Assembly (NCBI GenBank): GCA_002404895.1
Contig: DHKO01000050.1
Span: 1-64,000 of the forward strand
Reading direction: 5' to 3'
Source: Treponema sp. UBA4692
Lineage (GTDB): Bacteria; Spirochaetota; Spirochaetia; Treponematales; Treponemataceae
DNA length: 64,000 bases
Position 1 is the stretch's first letter. Each line of letters starts with the position of its first letter. The notes under the pieces were generated by a model that saw only the letters and a program-made list of their open reading frames with translations, ran no database searches and was not told the DNA's origin. Below are positions 42,801-49,436 of this stretch, piece by piece. The position numbers and the translations under genes are program-made.

Positions 42801-45311
42801 TGAATTGCTCGCGTTGTTCAGCGTGATTACAGGCCGGTCAGTCTCCTGCAAAACAAAAAGCTTGCTGTATGAAGAATCCGCGCCGCTCAAAGAGGAATAT
42901 GTTGTCTGATTTCCCACCTTGTCGGTCGCTGTGACCCTCACGTCAAGAGATTTTCCGTCTGGGATTTTTGAATTTGCCGTGTCGATTGTCTCGCTGAATG
43001 AGTAGACTTTTCCAAGGCTCAGCGTGTCGGTCGCATTTCCGCTGTCGTCTGTCCAGTAAGAAACCGCGCTTCCGTCAACAAAAATCTGCATTGAGACGCT
43101 TTCAAGATTTGTCTCCTCGACAGTTCCTTTTACCGTGACTGTGCCGTTCACGTATGTGTTTGACGAGGAGTCGTACTCGCTTCCGTCAACGGTCGGTGTA
43201 ATAGAAGAAATCGAAACAACCGGCAGGACAGAGTCAATCTGGACATTTGACGAGACCGTTGTGTCATGTCCCGAAGAAGCCGCTCCGTAGATTTCGAGCG
43301 TGTAAAGATAAGATTCACCTGAATTTTCAGCCGCAGCAATCGTGCTGTAACCAGAAAGTTTTGACGGCGTGAATGTCCAGTTTCCGCTTGAATCGCAAGA
43401 GAAAACATCGAGAGAAGAGCTGCTTTCCGCGCTCCAGACTTTGTCCGCCGAGCTTGAAATTGTCTGCGAAAATGTCGCAAGCTCTTTGTTGTTATCGTTC
43501 TGGTCGATTACGGTGAGAGTCGCCGTGAGCTTTTTCACGTAAAGCGAGCTGCTTTTTACAGCCGCAGTTCCCGCAAACGAGAATTCGCTTGAAGCGACGA
43601 GGCTTGAATTTGAAGGCGAGTCAATCCTGATTGTCGGCGGTACTCCGGCCTCGTTTCCCTCAAAGCCGTATATCGTGCCCTGTGAGAATTCCACCCCGTC
43701 TATGTCGCGTCCTGTCACCGCAAGAATATAATACTTGTTGAGGACTATCGCGCCTTCCGGAAGTGTCACCGAGAATGTCTTCGTCGAGACCGACGCTCCT
43801 CCGGAATTGTTCTTTCCGTAGTCGTATATAAGTTTCCAGCCCCCGATTTCTGTCGCTGGAAGTTCCTCTGTCGCCTTTGAGCATTCCGTGAATGTCGATT
43901 CTGAATATTCGTCCTCATCGTCTTCAAGAGACTTTACTTTCGCCGCAAGTGTTTCTGTGAGCTCCGCGACAAGCTCTTCCTTTGACTCCGGGCTCGCCGT
44001 GTATTCCTTCATCCAGACTTTTACGGTTGAATTTTGAGAATCGTTTCCGTCAGGGTCAATGTTTGTTCCGTCAAGACCTGCCGCAACAGTGACCGAGACT
44101 GTGTTTCCGCTTGAAGCCTGCTGCAAAGTCGCGTTCTCGTCAAAGCTGTACTCAAATCCGTTCACCTGATAAGTCGGGTTCGCCTGCGGATTCAAAGAAA
44201 AATAAAGATTCGATGAATTGTCTTTTTTTTCAGTGTCAATCACCGTATTTTCAAGAGTTTCCAGAGCAGTTTCAGCCTTTTCATTTTTTACGGTTTTGTT
44301 CAGAATGTTCTTCAAGTCCGCCGCGCTAAGTCCAAGTCCCTTTTTCGCGCTCATCAGCGTTGTGTAGACATCATCATAAAGATAAAGGCTGTAAGTCGAG
44401 TTTCCAGCGGAGTCCGCTTCAACCTGCTCCGCGCTCCGAGAGCTTGAATCCGTTGGAGACTGGTAAACCTGCGCGCTGTCTGTGAGCTTTATCGAGCAAG
44501 TATAATATTCTGTTCCTTTTGATTTGTCGTTGCCGTAAATCGCCTCGTAACGCTCATCTGGATTTTCGCCGTACTGCGCGATTGTTACGCTTGTTCCGCC
44601 GGCCGTCGCAATATCATCCTCGTGAAAAGCCTCGATTTCTTTTCCATTATAAGTTTCTTTTGAGACAAGATTTCCGCTTGCATCGTAAATTGTAACGTCC
44701 ATCGAGCTGATTGTGTGGTCGTCGGCAATTGTTCCGTCAATTGTGAAGATTGAGCCGTATGCGGATGCGGACACGCCAGCTTTTTTAACAACGCCCGGAT
44801 TTGAAATTACGAATACAGGCGGCGTGTTGTCAATGTCGAAAGTGCGGCTTACAGTGCCTGAAGTGTGGCCGGCGTTGTCAGTCGCCACAACGCTAATCTG
44901 ATAAGTTCCGTCGGCAAACTGCCAGCCGTTGTAATAATTTTTGTTTGAATCGTCTTTATTATTAAGCTCGATTTGCCAGCTTCCAGAGCCGATTTCAGCA
45001 GAAACATTGCTTAAGACAACTTCCTTTGTCTCCGTGTTCATCACAGAAACTGAAATCTTGGAAACCGATTTGTCGTCAGACCATGAGCCGTAAAGAATAA
45101 AACTGTCTCTGATTACCGCAGAAACAGGCGGATAAGTGATTTCGATTGTTGGAGCTTGCGTGTCAACGCTTTCTCCCAAACCAACGTCGCATGAGGAAAG
45201 GGAAAAAAGAAAAGCCGCAAACGCCAGAGCCGCGAATTTCACCGCTAAAAATCCGGCAGACCTTTTTGCAGATACCCCCCCCCGTATTATTTTTGAAACA
45301 CTTTTTGTCAT
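33804..45311 (-). CDS. Giant multi-Ig-domain lipoprotein (about 3,835 residues), candidate phase-variable
   Basis: One uninterrupted frame. The start has a signal peptide and lipobox (FSLSSC, Cys near 42), so it is a lipoprotein, probably at the cell surface. About 18-20 bacterial Ig-like repeats follow, each opening with a DxxAPxIxIxxP-type link (DTQAPTIEITYPP, DNTPPVFVISNPG, TAPAVSISSYP, SKAPTVLLSSPAG, NSGPSVKMTSPSS) and many with GTVSDD or GTATD. An EF-hand-like DLNGDGKFTDNE lies at about 2770, an IPT/TIG-like domain at about 3170-3250, and a beta-propeller-like region at about 3300-3835. Adhesion is inferred. The ATG at 45311 is chosen over that at 45323 because GGGGG lies about 6 bases upstream. 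Codons 10-13 contain nine consecutive G. A stretch at about 34580-35480 has more A+T than the rest. Confidence 0.9.
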   Translation of the reverse strand: MTKSVSKIIRGGVSAKRSAGFLAVKFAALAFAAFLFSLSSCDVGLGESVDTQAPTIEITYPPVSAVIRDSFILYGSWSDDKSVSKISVSVMNTETKEVVLSNVSAEIGSGSWQIELNNKDDSNKNYYNGWQFADGTYQISVVATDNAGHTSGTVSRTFDIDNTPPVFVISNPGVVKKAGVSASAYGSIFTIDGTIADDHTISSMDVTIYDASGNLVSKETYNGKEIEAFHEDDIATAGGTSVTIAQYGENPDERYEAIYGNDKSKGTEYYTCSIKLTDSAQVYQSPTDSSSRSAEQVEADSAGNSTYSLYLYDDVYTTLMSAKKGLGLSAADLKNILNKTVKNEKAETALETLENTVIDTEKKDNSSNLYFSLNPQANPTYQVNGFEYSFDENATLQQASSGNTVSVTVAAGLDGTNIDPDGNDSQNSTVKVWMKEYTASPESKEELVAELTETLAAKVKSLEDDEDEYSESTFTECSKATEELPATEIGGWKLIYDYGKNNSGGASVSTKTFSVTLPEGAIVLNKYYILAVTGRDIDGVEFSQGTIYGFEGNEAGVPPTIRIDSPSNSSLVASSEFSFAGTAAVKSSSLYVKKLTATLTVIDQNDNNKELATFSQTISSSADKVWSAESSSSLDVFSCDSSGNWTFTPSKLSGYSTIAAAENSGESYLYTLEIYGAASSGHDTTVSSNVQIDSVLPVVSISSITPTVDGSEYDSSSNTYVNGTVTVKGTVEETNLESVSMQIFVDGSAVSYWTDDSGNATDTLSLGKVYSFSETIDTANSKIPDGKSLDVRVTATDKVGNQTTYSSLSGADSSYSKLFVLQETDRPVITLNNASNSSETDSEKKTFDFVTDSTKINATNGNLFGTISNNKLTATVSDDDSIVAVEVTVYDKDGKALSDDKVSSIYGLNPYKFTVNKSTYNLSYYLPGDEGVYKICVDAYDYLESDTNAKATGKGTTGTFFIAVSAGAPTIALNSVATYQTATPTFSGTVSSTKSTVSAAFTGAIISQNELDSSGLETLSQKLEVEKADDSISWTASIKDGESLENGEYSITFTASNDYGEKNSVEADFIVDSESPTVKITEYNSIKSESSDGFTTGQIFYLNPENIKTIKGTCADSVSGIDSVYYYIGDNTGKESPSTENGWLLANLTKTDSETGWTVSLTDLGSLTDGEKYPVHIKATDKAGNISDDCTHITLYIDKTGPVLTASVSDSGLTYTKDEKTYRVYGSNSFNVSVTAEDVAGVASVSANSTSLKGTDGTYTGTVSATPDSDGFASISVVATDSVGNSSTKTIDDIMIDLTAPAVSISSYPEKAAKEEFTLSGTVSDNIGVKSVVITDSLDSSKSYKATVNGGTWSVTLKPTAQGEGENETKDGSHTYTAVATDKVGNTSNAACRVTTDTTAPYWYTGNKDLAEPYISTKSSSEKITVSDVEYSLYNSASVTVAAKAKDATTSVSNLLYNLNDEKDDSSALVWKSADNGNFSVENLSEGVNTLKIKAVDEAGNENTAVALSFFVDSAAPAEPELKSVDSDSDESSMTDFAAQNKQKLVNGKEDVTFTVAVEDDISSGEKAYSGIASVELTKIGNKTLSASVSGTFVSEKNGKSVYSITIPHENLASGSATVTVKDKAGNATTLGMFNFLLDSKAPTVLLSSPAGDVNKTISLSGSATDNQEIDEETLRLEYSTDNSSWESLSSENAGSKYKAVISDSAITVTEFDTTKFDDNSTVYVRAAISDKAKNEGVSDSVALKINQDSDRPSVKISNLTKLSGGFILKYGTKAQLTGTVSDDDSTSSAVVKQLVISESPYAGSGDITNLASFDKATGDFTFTPSDTEDGAKTLYFYIKDNGGSEFYTTASASLENPKLYLKTEKLEDSVSAAAFTYNSDSASPQVENVEGKISASSSAEKTAYSGISVSFVAGGDDRYLNLRVKASDANGIDGILLDVADSSGNTLFKRATASEIAENTVDSSTNESDGNFTLSGSAITSAEKYYVNSSDSKTSDGTSYIWELASALDLGSVPSGSLTITVKPYDNSGLFGNGSYTFMVDNSGPSVKMTSPSSSTIVSGSSINVSGTATEIGSSSVDSIQWLIPTSEQQGWNDSALNALEWKGELSKVSTASAWTFVFNGTDNALLSDFTKDTTYASPDSDGVYTLPIYFKATDALGNYTICKDYSIRYNPDADRPVTQITYPDSSILTKDSDGNALDYAVLGGKIRVTGTVEIPSGDSTAYQVYLQVSDDNGNFDDSDKATANDTYGFAVLGADELESAWKTAQGSTSSLNFSNESSANTEKRNAWWGIPATLYSSKTSWYIVINDNEQMNASSDTNNVKIRVCGVGENGKVGLWSDSYSIHIDSQVPRYSESPLLYQYLSELSTGDAFYSASPSSSQAYSSGIYLKGQWYLCTSVTDETKVKVNSVSLGSTALSYGTDYFVWPESANNSSGNAAGSEQKDSSGRNISYVYIKIDTDKTSTQSYTITAEDSDANGSNTSTATFEVNADNVAPVFSLNSSGKPVITDGSDSEISMTKLKNSDHVVTFGSTATDSGSGFERIAFYFARIADGKTTVELPIPLNNGSAWENSSSAAYVGEITSSGDLQTDKDLTDSVDANYSENALYGVTLSGASTVDSSLSTTTFTADSDISDYKFIREGGIIKLSGIYYTISSVSGNAITIDGIISTSPTTAFVPAALIVDNTSAESIGSWSSGFVINGDAGDGIIESVKKSGSTWTWSASVYLDELEDGPVTLVAIAFDKAGNVRTLETSVMIANNTPRLAKVYLATDLNGDGKFTDNELGTSTMSDTNETQKFYSALTNGTSGRVQEILTIENASGSGVAGITMRNDLGLSFEFVSGSGSEGYGSGNGTLYYKLAVADSALTTATSGTDGTLETADSASYDKTAETTTAGIVETGLKGFKIPTNKFKYGSATSGFDYNEWASSNVLNEKDSNKINYIGVTLWDSTKGTEPGTGDTADSDGNITAFGSQWTVVNIPLYIDLVDDQFPVPLITDPAADSSSGHVDLSSTLPDTNFAGTSGEFDTDTKISGTVVFTGTVTDEKRVDSIYLTTSRSFSSTPVSSIKIASYDSASGSFALTQPATGLTFAITSNEFSTENGHTVGWSLTVDTSKVEGIAAADVTFTVAASDGTNTNSSGAATEPAEYQADIVPYITGIVRSSTSKSNTAMNRSTYGEYPVAVGDKLKVSGWNFGTSPTVKVGSESMTVSNANGTSFTIDAPANSGELTVTVNGIVSLNDKNNNAAESNLDSDGKFDNRYIRVWDVGHYFSNSDGGNEPTLAADNSGNLFSTWTLMGTGAVMMQRMLSSASYPIYAGYDQPDKETQLGIDKKSSNAGSVSVIFFPANVGSGGTPTSNGYADAQNIGGVWGLGMSNNPSTTALGSQITTTGGKESTSSTQEYKRFYGTAYDNNNKNAKTVKQIRITGNPYNKLDSSTWTAGWQLASGAMRREVSQFKQGRTVRYGDNMHYVYYDSVNKALRYTYQPISNGVETSGQDAYRNDISGWTLIDGKNDAQDRIHTTSKSYSGIVSAYSGTTVTLNESKTVSAGDTVAIAYLNTSGVYKIALRTVSKASNGTSVTVSGSVPSDVSSVTGGAIYCGDSNVVTNGVSKSSSAGSYLALDVTSGGRPVIVYYDAASEGLRIAYSTSATPSMTDVSTGRDTWTRQTISGVSGGTYVQAKIDGNNYLHIMYRDSDGKLCYLKSTNNPDGGSYTFGSPMTIDSSGTYGTLSVMNTDSGYVPCVSWLNSEGTANGVKYALLRNVDTSDGNTESLWDVQIVPAVVDKGNQNHYVSGGELVYVEGKSGFWNATEDGVSMGDCDSVVGFNTGRMDVVFLKSEK
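45275..45283 (-). repeat. Poly-G tract (9 G on coding strand) inside the giant lipoprotein gene
   Basis: The coding strand reads CGG GGG GGG GTA at codons 10-13. With 9 G the frame is open to the stop at 33804. With 8 G it stops 12 codons later (ends GLPDF, then TAG); with 10 G it stops at 45163, about 50 codons from the start. It is the only run of 8 or more G or C that I noticed in the window. Confidence 0.95.
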
Positions 45312-45613
45312 AATTGCCCCCATTCAAGCCTCGAGCGAAGCTCAAATCAAGTAATTTTTACTTTTATTTTCGGCTTTATCGCAAGCCTTGTCTATTAAAA
45401 AATCTCTCAAAATCTAAAGAATATGATGAAGATGAAGGATGTGGGATGAGGGAAGTAGGAATAGGAGCATGGAAAGCGCGAGATTGGAATTTTGGCAAAT
45501 TAAGGGAACAAATGAAAAAGAAAATTTTGAAAATTAAAAGGGACAAGCAGAAACAAAACTTTATCGGCGACCGAGTTTTCAGCCGCCGCTAAATCTAAAA
45601 TAAAAGGAATTTG
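45312..45613. other. Gene-free gap before the giant lipoprotein gene
   Basis: The giant gene's promoter should be here. A possible minus-strand TTGCGA with TAAAAA 18 bases on is weak. GAGC-TTC-GCTC forms a small hairpin about 25 bases before the start. A 48-codon plus-strand frame from 45447 has no recognisable product. A weak CGGCG/CGCCG stem (about 45565-45592) may end the ABC binding-protein gene's neighbour region, but lacks a U-tract. Confidence 0.4.
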
Positions 45614-46588
45614 TTACATTTCAACAGGCACTTTCACGCCGATTGCGGCTTCCGTGTCGTGGTTTACGGCAAGGTCGCATTTTTCAAGATACTCAATCGG
45701 CATTTCAGCCGGATTTGCTCCGTCTCTTAAAATTGCAACCGCCTGCTTTGCAGTCTGCTTTCCAAGCTCATAATAGTTGATTCCGTATGTAGCAAGTCCG
45801 CCGGACTTGACCATTCCTTCCTCGCCGCAGATTACAGGAAGTTTCGCCTGATTCGCGACCATCGCAACGTTCGCCATTCCGGCAGCGAGCATATTGTCAG
45901 TTGGAACATACAAAGCGTCAACTTTTCCGACCAATCCCTGTGTAACCTGCTGAATTTCGTTTGAAGCCGAAACCGAAGCCTCAACATATTCAAGACCTTC
46001 AGCCGCGCACGCAGCCTTTGCCAAGTCAATCTGGAAAATCGAGTTCGCCTCGCTTGAGCAGAACATCAATCCGACTTTTTTTGCGTTTGGAAGGATTCTC
46101 TTAAGAAGAGAAATCTGGGCAGCAACCGGAGTCAAGTCAGAAGTTCCGGAAACGTTTGTTCCAGGATGCTCGTTTGACTCAACGAGATTCGCGGTTTTCG
46201 GGTCTGTAACGGCAGAAATGAGAATCGGAATGTCCTTTGTAAGATTTGCGACCGCCTGAGCCGCCGGTGTCGCGATTGCGAAAATCAAATTGTCGCGGTC
46301 GTTCACAAGCTTGTTCGCGATTGTAACGCAGTTCGCCTGCTCGCCCTGAGCATTCTGATAATCGATTGTGATATTGTCGCCGTCAACATAGCCTTCCGCA
46401 GCAAGCTCATCAACGAAGCCTTTGTAAGCCTGATCCAAAGCCGGATGCTCAACAAGCTGAATGATTCCAATCTTGATTTTTTTTGCAGATTCGGCATTTG
46501 AAGCAGCGGATTTTTCTTTGCAGCCAGCCGACAAAAGCAAAACGGATGCAGCGGCAACAGCCGCAAACGCAGCAGCAATCTTTTTCAT
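45614..46588 (-). CDS. ABC transporter substrate-binding lipoprotein, TrpX/COG2984 type
   Basis: The 324-residue protein has a signal peptide with lipobox LLSAGC. The mature part follows the COG2984 pattern: KIGIIQLVEHPALDQAYKGF, DYQNAQGE, FAIATPAAQAVANLTKDIPI, LISAVTDPKTANLV, GTNVSGTSDLTPV, VGLMFCSSEANS, DALYVPTDNMLA and GGLATYGINYYELGKQTA. Such proteins bind tryptophan, tyrosine or other small aromatic or unknown ligands for a TrpYZ-like transporter. The matching permease and ATPase genes are not adjacent but at 9413-11177. The ATG at 46588 has GAGGA 7 bases upstream; the longer frame has no signal peptide at its start. Confidence 0.92.
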   Translation of the reverse strand: MKKIAAAFAAVAAASVLLLSAGCKEKSAASNAESAKKIKIGIIQLVEHPALDQAYKGFVDELAAEGYVDGDNITIDYQNAQGEQANCVTIANKLVNDRDNLIFAIATPAAQAVANLTKDIPILISAVTDPKTANLVESNEHPGTNVSGTSDLTPVAAQISLLKRILPNAKKVGLMFCSSEANSIFQIDLAKAACAAEGLEYVEASVSASNEIQQVTQGLVGKVDALYVPTDNMLAAGMANVAMVANQAKLPVICGEEGMVKSGGLATYGINYYELGKQTAKQAVAILRDGANPAEMPIEYLEKCDLAVNHDTEAAIGVKVPVEM

Positions 46589-46694
46589 TTTTATTCCTCG
46601 CTTTTTTAAAAGATAAGAAATCCTACAGCAAAAAATAAATTTAGAAAATAGGCAACTGTAAACAGAAACAATGCGGGAAAGAGAATACGACATA

Positions 46695-46720
46695 AAGCCA
46701 GCCGCCACGGATGCCGGCTT
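46695..46720 (-). terminator. Possible terminator after the fhs-membrane protein genes
   Basis: Minus-strand AAGCCGGC pairs with GCTGGCTT (one G-U), loop 10 bases, then TTTATGT. A second hairpin, CGAGTTTT/AAAACTCG, lies at 46738-46760. Confidence 0.4.
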
Positions 46721-46778
46721 AACGCAATTCAGTTTCGCGAGTTTTTCAAAAGAAAACTCGTCAGTGACAGGATGTCGC

Positions 46779-47594
46779 TCATTTCCAAGGAAACAACAGC
46801 CTGCTAAGCTTGAATTCGCCTAAAGATTCTTTGTCACTTGCCAAAAGCTCGTCCCATGGAACTTCGCTACGCTTGTCGCGGCTGTTGATAAAGTCCGAAT
46901 CCTGAGAAGTCATCTCCTCAATCCAGTCGTATTTGTAGAGCCGCAGGCGAAGCGCGTTCATGCACGAAAGCGTGATTCCGTTCACTCCGGGCGCAATTCC
47001 AACCGTCAAAACAGAAAGAGCAAAAAGAAGAATATTGTAGAAAAAGATACCGGCAGAAAATCCCGCGTTGTCAAAAAAGATAATGAACGATTTTTTCAGG
47101 CATTTTGCAAATCCATTGGATTCCTGAAGATAATAAAGCGGAAGAAACCACTGCAAGGCGATTATGCAGACAAGCGTAAACCAAGCCAAAACCGCTGTGA
47201 ACAAAAGCGAGACTTTGCTTCCTTTCTGAAGAAAATCCGAAAAATAATACGCGATTCCGAATCTTACAATCAAAATGAAAACCGCAAAAAGCGCGCCGAA
47301 CGCAAACGCGATTCCAAAGACACGCCTGAACGCCCCGAAAAACACTTTGAACGAAGCCGCCCGAAAGTCAGCGATTTTTGCCGCGCACGCTCCCCAGGCA
47401 AAAACAAAAGCAGAAAAAATTCCTGCAAAAACAATAAACGCTCCGGCGGCTGCAAGACGGCTTATATTTCCAGCCTGAAAGATTCCAAATCCGCAGGCAA
47501 CGCCAGCAGCGGTAACAATCACATTGCACAAGATAATGAAAAAAAGATTTTCCCAGCCGTCAGCAAAATTCTTCTTCAAAAAAAACTTAAACAA
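46779..47594 (-). CDS. Membrane protein of unknown function, about 6 helices
   Basis: The 271-residue protein has membrane segments at about 17-38, 47-70, 88-112, 128-152 and 172-205, with the basic segments RAASFKVFFGAFRRVFG and FAKCLKKSFIIFFDN between them and a soluble acidic C-terminus (WIEEMTSQDSDF and onward). I do not recognise the family; the layout is a little like DUF624 proteins. The start is a TTG at 47594 with GGGGAT 4 bases upstream. It begins 19 bases after fhs ends and is probably in its operon. Confidence 0.7.
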   Translation of the reverse strand: MFKFFLKKNFADGWENLFFIILCNVIVTAAGVACGFGIFQAGNISRLAAAGAFIVFAGIFSAFVFAWGACAAKIADFRAASFKVFFGAFRRVFGIAFAFGALFAVFILIVRFGIAYYFSDFLQKGSKVSLLFTAVLAWFTLVCIIALQWFLPLYYLQESNGFAKCLKKSFIIFFDNAGFSAGIFFYNILLFALSVLTVGIAPGVNGITLSCMNALRLRLYKYDWIEEMTSQDSDFINSRDKRSEVPWDELLASDKESLGEFKLSRLLFPWK

Positions 47595-47613
47595 TTTAAT
47601 CCCCGGTCAAAAA

Positions 47614-49296
47614 TTAAAACAGTCCAGAAACGTGGCCGTCATCATCAACATCGATATTGAGAGCGGCAGGAAGTTTCGGCAAGCCAGGCATTGTCATAAT
47701 GTCGCCGGCAAGAGCGACAACAAAGCCAGCCCCGGAATAAAGCTGCACATCGCGCACAGGGAAAACATAGTCTTTCGGCGCGCCCATGAGTTTCGGGTCG
47801 TGGCTTATAGAATTCTGCGTTTTTGCGATGCAGACCGGGAATTCCTTGTATCCAAGCTCCTCAAATTCACGGAGCTTTTTTAGCACGTTCGGCGCAAATT
47901 CCACATCGGCAGCGCGGTAAATCTCTTTCGCGACTGTCTTGATTTTGTCAGCAAGCGAGATATTCGACTGGTAAAGATAATGAAAGTCCGCTTTTCCAGA
48001 ATCCGCGACATCGGCAACAACAGAAGCAAGCTCTTTCGCGCCTTCTCCGCCTTTTCCCCAGCCCTCGCACAAGACAGCTTTCGCGCCTTTTTCCTCGCAA
48101 AGCTTTTTCAGAAGATTCAGCTCATCTTCCGAGTCCGTAACAAATTTATTGATTGCCACAACGCTCGGAACTCCAAATTTCGAGATATTTTCAATATGAA
48201 CCTCAAGATTCTCAAATCCTTTGCGCAAAGCATCAACGTTCGGAGACGCCAAATCCGCCTTCGCCATTCCGCCGTGCATTTTTAGCGCGCGCACAGTCGC
48301 AACAATCACAACAACGTCAGGCGAAATTCCAGCGGCGCGGCATTTTATGTCCATAAACTTTTCCGCGCCCAAATCAGCCGCGAATCCTGCCTCGGTAACA
48401 ACGTAGTCGCCTGTCGCAAGCGCGGAAATTGTCGCGTTCACAGAATTTGTTCCCTGGGCAATGTTCGCAAAAGGCCCGCCGTGAACAAAAACAGGATTCT
48501 TCTCCAAAGTCTGAACAAGATTCGGCTTGATTGCGTCTTTCAAGAGAACCGCGACAGCTCCCGTGCATTTAAGCTCGCCGAATTTTACAGGCCGCTTGTC
48601 ATAAGTCTTTGCGATTGTGATGTTGTCGATTCTTCTTTTTAGGTCTGAAATCGAAGTTGAAAGGCAGATAATCGCCATAAGCTCGGAAGCCACCGTAATG
48701 CAGAAACTGTCCTCGCGCGGAACGCCGTCTGTTCTTCCGCCAAGGCCAATCACAATGTTTCTAAGGCTGCGGTCGTTCAAGTCAACGCAGCGTTTCCAGG
48801 TGATTGTCCTCGGGTCGATTCTGAGCGCGTTTGACTGGTGAATGTGGTTGTCAATAAGAGCCGCAATCAGGTTGTTCGCGATTGAAATAGCGTGAATGTC
48901 GCCTGTAAAATGCAGGTTGATGTCTTCCATCGGAACAATCTGCGCATATCCGCCGCCGCAAGCACCACCTTTTATTCCGAAGCAAGGCCCGAGAGACGGC
49001 TCGCGCAAGGCAATCACGGTTTTTTTTCCGATTTTGTTAAGTCCGTCGCCAAGCGCAATCGAAACTGTCGATTTGCCCTCGCCTGCCGGAGTCGGAGTTA
49101 CAGCCGTTGTCAAAATAAGCTTGCCGCGGTTTTTCGGGTCGGAAGCCTTTTTTTGAAGCAGACGAAGCTCCGCCATCGTGATTTTCGACTTGTATTTTCC
49201 GTAAAGCTCCAAGTCGTCTTCTTTTATTCCGATTTTTTCCGCGACTTCAGCAATGGGAATCATCTCGTTCTGCTGCGCAATCTCAATATCTGTCAT
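47614..49296 (-). CDS. fhs: Formate--tetrahydrofolate ligase
   Basis: ATP-dependent synthesis of 10-formyl-tetrahydrofolate from formate, feeding purine and methionyl-tRNA formylation. The 560-residue length is standard. Motifs: VTPTPAGEGKSTVSIALGDGL (ATP loop), LREPSLGPCFGIKGGACGGG, MEDINLHFTGDIHAI, NNLIAALIDNHIHQ and the folate-site VVTEAGFAADLGAEKF. The ribosome site GGAGA precedes the ATG by 5 bases. It is upstream of the unknown membrane protein gene. Confidence 0.97.
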   Translation of the reverse strand: MTDIEIAQQNEMIPIAEVAEKIGIKEDDLELYGKYKSKITMAELRLLQKKASDPKNRGKLILTTAVTPTPAGEGKSTVSIALGDGLNKIGKKTVIALREPSLGPCFGIKGGACGGGYAQIVPMEDINLHFTGDIHAISIANNLIAALIDNHIHQSNALRIDPRTITWKRCVDLNDRSLRNIVIGLGGRTDGVPREDSFCITVASELMAIICLSTSISDLKRRIDNITIAKTYDKRPVKFGELKCTGAVAVLLKDAIKPNLVQTLEKNPVFVHGGPFANIAQGTNSVNATISALATGDYVVTEAGFAADLGAEKFMDIKCRAAGISPDVVVIVATVRALKMHGGMAKADLASPNVDALRKGFENLEVHIENISKFGVPSVVAINKFVTDSEDELNLLKKLCEEKGAKAVLCEGWGKGGEGAKELASVVADVADSGKADFHYLYQSNISLADKIKTVAKEIYRAADVEFAPNVLKKLREFEELGYKEFPVCIAKTQNSISHDPKLMGAPKDYVFPVRDVQLYSGAGFVVALAGDIMTMPGLPKLPAALNIDVDDDGHVSGLF

Positions 49297-49436
49297 AAAA
49301 TCTCCAAATTAAAAATTAGCGATGTGCAATTCATAACTGCAATCAAGAATGAAAACTCTCCGAAACGATTTTAAATCCGAAAATTCAAAAACGATTTTCT
49401 GGCATTTTTACCGAAACTTTTAAAAGCCCAAAAAGT

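Noticed and set aside
44111..44329. Plus-strand frames inside the giant lipoprotein gene
   Set aside because: Several open frames opposite the long gene have no ribosome sites or recognisable domains; the long frame has coherent Ig-domain sequence throughout, so these are shadows.
45447..45592. Small plus-strand gene of 48 codons before the giant lipoprotein gene
   Set aside because: It has an acceptable GAAGGA-like site, but no recognisable product, no conserved pattern and biased Lys-rich composition typical of chance frames in A-rich DNA.
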